The notes beneath the pieces are model-generated. The model worked only from the letters and a program-made list of their open reading frames with translations, was not told where the DNA came from and did not search any database. Below are positions 58,411 to 64,000 of a stretch of 64,000 nucleotides of DNA, in pieces. Each line of letters opens with the position of its first letter. Position 1 is the stretch's first letter. The position numbers and the translations under genes are program-made. This stretch comes from Lasiosphaeris hirsuta (lineage: Eukaryota; Ascomycota; Sordariomycetes; Sordariales; Lasiosphaeriaceae), in assembly GCA_030549175.1 (NCBI GenBank), contig JAUKUA010000003.1, positions 5,828,001-5,892,000 of the forward strand, in the 5' to 3' direction.

Positions 58411-61400
58411 AGCTCGGATAGGGGCTGTGGTTCTGACTGGGGGAATATCGGAGCTTCTACTTGGAGGAGCTGTGCCGCACTGGGAAATGTGCCAAAATCT
58501 GATGTTTGCATTCTCTATTACGCTAAAGTGGTTGGATATTTGGCCTCAAGCCAGCAGGAAGAGAGGAGTGAGAGATGCGAGCCGGCCAGTAGTCGACACC
58601 AAGATACTGAAGGTATCTTGAAGACGATGTATCGGGTAAAATTAGCAAGAGTGAGTAGACGACTCGGGCTCGCGAATAACGCGAATATGACATGCCAAGA
58701 ATAAACCAAGTTGACGTTGCACATCAATGGAACTACACCTTGGATAGCTGTATGGACTACTGAGCTACCCTCGCAGGCGTTTGGTAAGAAGGAGAAAGCT
58801 GGTACAGAGTTGTGTACAAGCCGGTATGGACGGTTGGTGATGCAGCTTTGCCAGTCCCGTACGGCTTGATTTAGCTCCATCCTCAATCTTGCTATACTTC
58901 ATTGGAGACACTCGACTTTTGACACACGCCGGCGATAGTGGATTAGGCAATGCTACGCCGGGCGCTTAGGTCGAGAAGCTATTCCAACCATCGTATGTTG
59001 AACCGGATACTGGTTCGGCAGCGATTCCAAAAACGAACAGCAGATCAAAGGAAGGACATGGGCGGACCAAACTTGACCGATATCCGGGGAGAAAGGGGGA
59101 CGGGAGGAGTGGCCAGTCTTTTGTCGGCGTGGTTACAAAAGCCCCGAGCGGTATAGCTCTACGGTGAAGGCCTGGGGAATATTACAACGTGTTATATCCC
59201 ACAACTAGCATCGAAGGATCAGACGGTCGCGGCAGCCTTTGGGGGGTTCCGGCGGTGTTTCCGAATTGACGATGACTACAGATGTTTCAGAGAAACTGAC
59301 TGGGCCGTTGGTGTCATCAACACCGAGGCTTGGTGTTAGCAAGGCCAACTAAGACGTTGCGGAAGCCAGCACCAACAAGCCGCGTCAATTGCTGGGATCC
59401 GAAATGACAGCTGCCCTGGCCGTAGCCTCGCAGGAGGATCAAAATGACATCGCAGTTGGCAAAAGTGGCGGCATGGTGAGATGGTGTTGTGAAAACCATG
59501 GCATTGGGACGTTGGCGAGTGGCTCCGATATATGTTCCAAGAAGCTGCTGGCTGATGTCGGGTGGATCTGCCAATCCCGTGCCGCCGTGGCGCCTTGTGG
59601 TCTAATGTCGGAGTATTTTCTGCTATCTTGGGACGAGATGGAGGTGTGTCGATGGCGGCGGCATCGCCAGGGCTGCTCGAGACACGGCAGAGACGGGACA
59701 GCAGCACAAGAATGGAGCGCCCAGCCATGGCATGCGAACTGGATGTGCGCAGAACCCGACAACCTTGGCTGGTGCTGGCGACGCGTGCCGCGGGCTGCAG
59801 GATCTCATTGGTGCCTCGGGTCTAAGACGACCGCTCTCGACCACTCTCGGCAGCGAGTTGGGACGTGTCAGAAGGGCGCTAGCAAATTGTTGGCGGAAAT
59901 GCAGGCAGAAATGCAAGCAGAACTCGTCACGACAGCTGTTTGCTAGCATCGCAGTCAATCATTTTTTGTATGTTCGAATAACGGCCGTGACAAAAGTTCG
60001 TTGCATACTTTCTCCCGTCGGTGACCTGCGTGACCTGCGTGACCTCTCAGCAAAACGAAGGGCACAGATGGACCGCCCGAAACCTCTAGCACAGCTACTA
60101 CTAGTCAGCCAACAACCAAGCTTTCGGGATCCCCCGCCCGGCGCATTCCTACCTCATCGGGTGCTGTGTGATGTTGTATCATGATTCGTGGTAGCTTGGG
60201 CAGCCTTGGTTGCGGGAAGGACTCCAAGCAGTCGCGACTCGAAGGAAGGTGTGTGAAGGCAGCAAACAGCCAATGATGCGAACGAGGATGCGAGCAGACC
60301 AGTGGTTGTTGCAAGGGTGAGTGGGTATTTTTGGCTGTCGCTTGCCGCGTATAGCACGTGATGAAACCCCAATCCACTCCTTATTGACCCAAAGTTGCCT
60401 AATTTGCCCCCTTCGTGCATTTTGCCCGCATTCTCCCCCATAGCATCTTTCCAAGAATAACAACAAGCCGTCGAATGAGCGCAAGGAAATCGCTGCGGAC
60501 CCATCCTGGACGATTACAACGATTATGGCGGGAAACACCGTCAATCAACAGCTCGCCATGTTCACGACCATTCGGCTCAGCTCGTTTGTTTTTGCGATGC
60601 CGAACTTGTCGTATGGAGCGCCACTGCGGAGGCATGTCGGACAGGAATCTGGAGCTCTCGCCGCGGTTGAGGGCCTGGGGTGCTATTTTGGCACCAAGGA
60701 AGCAGCCGAAGCCCTTGAAGCTCGGTGAGGCTCGCTTCCAAAGAAGTAACCTTACAACAATCGCGGTTACATCCAGCACCACATCGATTGGATCGCAGCA
60801 TCCATGGTACACCTGCTATCTACGAATATCTGGGCTAAGCCCTACGCCCGCGATCGTTTGTCTGTGCGCGCATGAATACCTGACACAGCTCGTCGGCGGA
60901 GGTTGTTCCAGAGACGGGCAAAAAAACAGAGAAGCGCGAACAAGCACAGACACCGCCTCCTTTGAGTCCTGACGAGTCTCGACCTTGGCCCTTTGCCTGC
61001 GACGCAACTGGGGCTTGTACCACCAAGGTGCAGCAACATGCAGCCAGACCGGTACGGGATGGCGGCTACTCAGTGGCAGGATTCTGTCAGCACTCAGTTC
61101 AGTCGTCAAAACCTGGGCCTGGCCTCTGGGGAGAGGGTGGCTGACAGGGGTACTCCACTGCGCAACACAAAATGCACAGGTGGATGCAACGACATCTGGA
61201 TCCCCATCCCAGTGTGTCGGTCGATACCAGTCGCCATGATCATGATCTCCCTCGCAGGGCGATCGCCCACAGACGACGCAAGGACAGCACAAAGCTCAGG
61301 GCTGCTGCTACCTCCTTCCCAATGTTTGTGTGTTTACTGCCTCCCTCATGAAACCCAATGTCGTGGCGGCGCAGCTGCCCGGTCAAGCTCAACATCCTCG

Positions 61401-62630
61401 GCACACATGCTCGGCGTATACTTGGTGCCGGGTGGTGTTGTATTGGGTGCAGTGTACCTCGTCAGGGCAGCAGCTGGCCGGAGTGTAAATGCACGGGCGG
61501 CGCGCGAGACTCGGTGCTTTCCGGCATGCTCCAACGGTATCTCCAGACTGACAAAACTTTCAGCGTTCAATTTCGAAGATGAACCGTACTGCATCGACCA
61601 TCTTTCGAATATCTCCGAAATGCCTGCGACATAGTGCGCTGGAAATATTGGTGAGATATTAGACGCCGAATTACAACTGATCTCACCCCTTCACCCCGGC
61701 CCCGCACGGGATGCTAATTGCTTGCCGCGCTTCCACCCGCCTTTTGGGACGTACCGTGTCCGCAAATATATCGCATGGGTCCCCGGAGCCTGCGTCTGCG
61801 CAACAAGACGTTGAGTCCAGCCCCTCAAATGCGACGCTACACATTGAGGTGCGGTGGCATGTACAGTCCCTACGGGCAGGTGGCTCATGGCAGGCTTGCA
61901 CCACATGTTCAACAGTCGACCTGATTTGCGCACCCCTGCATCGCCCCTCTGCCTATGCCGCCGACAGCCAGCCCAGATAGCCGAGAAACATCTTAGTTTT
62001 CCCCGGTACTCACCACCGGCCCGTTGCTACATCATCTGAGCGACGCTATTTCGGGATGCACCGTCAAGTGTCCCCCCATGCGGCCTCCGGAGAGCTCCTT
62101 GCCCCCAACTTGCCCTCGGCTCACATGGCACCATGGCCGAGAGGATAGCTACCCCTGTCCAAGAGTATCGCCAGTTCAACAATAGCTACCTATAGTGCCT
62201 AGGTAGTTTTATGGCCTTGGAGACACCTACCTATTCTGAGGTTTGTGCAGCTGCATGGTCCACGTCCTACTCCCGATCCGGAGGGCTTCTATTTTGCTTG
62301 GCCCCGAGGTAGGTAATCTGATCAAGATGCAAACACTCACCATCAGTCATATAAAGTCCATTCCACATCCACCCTCCACCGTGATCATTCGTCATAGACC
62401 GGAACATACCAAGCCACCTATCTACACCATCAGTGATCACCCTTCCCTGTCTTCGATCCTAGTCATCGTCTTATGCCACTGGTCGACGCTGCTCTTCTCC
62501 TCAGCACTGGGGCCATATCCTCACCGGCTGGAGGTTTTGCCATACCGACCGGGTCTTTCGAGTATCACCTCGCCACATCATCATGCCTGTCTTAAGGAGC
62601 CTCACACACCCTCCCCGCTCCCTCCCGGCG
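58411..62630. other. 4.2 kb interval with no supported gene
   Basis: Short frames only, the longest about 185 codons (59389-59946 and 60415-60972), none with a domain or an exon chain. Small simple repeats occur, for example TGCGTGACC three times near 60028. The last few hundred bases before 62631 are pyrimidine-rich and are probably the leader of the membrane-protein gene. Confidence 0.5.
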
Positions 62631-64000
62631 ATGGGGTCGCCGGACAGCCAATGGTCCGAGTTTTCGGACCGAAGCCGTGGAACCGCCTTGCCTCCTCCTA
62701 CCCCCCTCCCCCTTCCCAACGTCGAGGACTTGACCGACTGCGAGTCCGATGACTCGGACGCAGAGCCCAACGACGCCTATATCACACGGCCAACCAGGGC
62801 CTTCTTTCTCGGCATCCGCGCCAGCAGGCTCATCTCACCCAGAGACCTAGAAGAAGGTCGCCTTTCCAGAGTCGCCTCCTCCGAAACCCTCGTGGGTGAC
62901 ATGGATATCGAAAAGGAGAAGTCAAAGTCCAAGTCCCGGGTCCTTCTTCCAGAGAGCGACCCTCTCGAGTACCATGGGCTCGACAGCTCGCCACTGCCCC
63001 CTAAGCAAGGATCGCGGTTGTACAGATACCTGCGATGGAACTTTGGGTCTGTCTACCGCCGCATCTTCTGCCTCGCCTTCCTCGGTAACTTTGCCGCGCT
63101 TGCATTCCTCGTCACCAACTCGTTTGTCGAGGGCAAGAAGCTTCTCACCTACCAGCAAGCTGGTGTTGCCGTCACGGCCAACATCACCGCTGCCATGCTC
63201 GTCCGCAATGAACACATTGTCAACGCACTCTTCTGGGTCTTTGGCACATGGACCAAGCGCCTCCCCTACTGGGCTCGCAAGCTCGTGGCCAAGGTCTACT
63301 CCTACGGCGGCATCCACAGTGGCGGCGCTGTTGCTGGAACCTTTTGGTACATCGCTTTCCTCGTCCTCCTCACTGTGGAGCTCCAGGCAAGCGGGCCCCT
63401 CTCCGTTGTCCGCAGCTGGATCTACTTTGTCAGCTACTTCATCTTGTTCCTGCTCGTCTCCATGCTCATCTCGGCGCACCCTCGTCTGCGTGTTCTCATG
63501 CACAACTGGTTTGAGGGGATCCACCGCTACATGGGCTGGCTGGCTGTGATTCTCTTCTGGGCGCAGAATATGCTCCTGACTGCCGACGCGGGCCAGACCA
63601 ATGGCGTCCCCTTTGGCAAGGCCCTTCTTGTGTCCCCCAACTTTTGGATGCTCGTCATCATCACCTTGATCGTCATCTACCCCTGGACCCGCATGAGGCT
63701 GCGTGACGTCGAAGCTGAGGTGCTCTCGGAGCACTGCGTCAAACTCAACTTCAACTACCGCGACGTCCACTACGGTCAGGCTATCCGCCTCACAGACGCC
63801 CCTCTCTCGGAGACGCATGCCTTTGGCGTCATCCCATTCCCCCGCGCCCCCAAGCCAGTCTCTCACTGCACCGGCTGCACATGCCATCACAGCATCGAGA
63901 TGGATAACACAGAGATGATGAGCCCGGCCATCTCGGCTTCCTCCACGGGAATGTCGGAGAAGAGCCGCAAGTTCACCAGCAAATCTCTTATCCCCGCCCG
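62631..64000 (+). CDS. TmpA/ferric-reductase-like integral membrane protein, 3' partial
   Basis: The frame is open from the ATG at 62631 to the window end, 456 complete codons, without a stop. An acidic, Pro-rich cytosolic N-terminus (DLTDCESDDSDAEPNDAY) precedes about six hydrophobic segments, starting with RRIFCLAFLGNFAALAFLV. Histidines in the helices (YGGIHSGGAVAG, LMHNWFEGIHRYMGW) resemble the haem-ligand region of ferric-reductase-type proteins. After the last helix (FWMLVIITLIVIYPW) a flavodoxin-reductase-like part begins (EVLSEHCVKLNFN...LSETHAFGVIPFP). The order fits the fungal TmpA group, a membrane oxidoreductase linked to conidiation in Aspergillus; that role is inferred. The Cys/His stretch CTGCTCHH near the window end is notable. 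The NAD-binding half should lie beyond 64000. Confidence 0.8.
   Translation, partial: MGSPDSQWSEFSDRSRGTALPPPTPLPLPNVEDLTDCESDDSDAEPNDAYITRPTRAFFLGIRASRLISPRDLEEGRLSRVASSETLVGDMDIEKEKSKSKSRVLLPESDPLEYHGLDSSPLPPKQGSRLYRYLRWNFGSVYRRIFCLAFLGNFAALAFLVTNSFVEGKKLLTYQQAGVAVTANITAAMLVRNEHIVNALFWVFGTWTKRLPYWARKLVAKVYSYGGIHSGGAVAGTFWYIAFLVLLTVELQASGPLSVVRSWIYFVSYFILFLLVSMLISAHPRLRVLMHNWFEGIHRYMGWLAVILFWAQNMLLTADAGQTNGVPFGKALLVSPNFWMLVIITLIVIYPWTRMRLRDVEAEVLSEHCVKLNFNYRDVHYGQAIRLTDAPLSETHAFGVIPFPRAPKPVSHCTGCTCHHSIEMDNTEMMSPAISASSTGMSEKSRKFTSKSLIPA

Noticed and set aside
59389..60972. 185-codon plus-strand frames between the S28 peptidase and TmpA-like genes
   Set aside because: Trp/Cys-rich chance composition and no domain or splice structure.
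62922..63890. 322-codon minus-strand frame
   Set aside because: Antisense shadow of the TmpA-like gene, acidic and without a domain.

Overview
The window looks like nuclear DNA of a filamentous ascomycete, most likely a Sordariomycete. Genes carry short GT...AG introns of about 50-80 nt, and the gene set is fungal: an APSES/ankyrin cell-cycle factor, a UstYa-family protein, a HET-domain protein, a CrnA-type nitrate transporter and a TmpA-like membrane protein. I saw no rRNA, tRNA or CRISPR array and no intact transposon.

Layout. 1-4.5 kb: the 3' part of a TauD-type dioxygenase, then an Mbp1/Res-type APSES factor. 4.5-13.2 kb: no supported gene. 13.2-14.6 kb: a membrane-anchored hypothetical protein. 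14.6-24.0 kb: no supported gene. 24.0-25.8 kb: a glutamine-rich conserved protein. 27.2-32.2 kb: a UstYa-like protein, an AKR7-like aldo-keto reductase and a short-chain dehydrogenase, a small group with secondary-metabolism character. 32.3-39.3 kb: a degenerate stretch with a diverged 0.13 kb direct repeat, a broken cysteine-rich surface-protein gene containing a 17/16/17-nt tandem array, and a broken caspase-like gene. 39.7-44.4 kb: a small hypothetical protein, a zinc alcohol dehydrogenase and a GT25-type glycosyltransferase. 45.9-49.6 kb: a single-pass surface protein and a HET-domain protein. 51.3-52.9 kb: a nitrate transporter whose upstream region carries a palindromic NirA/NIT4-type site and GATA motifs. 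53.4-58.4 kb: a RibD/DHFR-like reductase, the complex I subunit NDUFB7/B18, and a secreted S28 serine peptidase. 58.4-62.6 kb: no supported gene. 62.6-64.0 kb: the 5' part of a TmpA/ferric-reductase-like membrane protein, cut by the window edge.

How the genes relate. Most are unrelated housekeeping or accessory loci. Two groupings are worth noting: the three oxidoreductase-type genes at 27-32 kb, and the nitrogen-control signature in front of the transporter. Exon boundaries were placed by eye from splice consensus, frame continuity and remembered family patterns. Identities rest on motif recognition, not on a database search.
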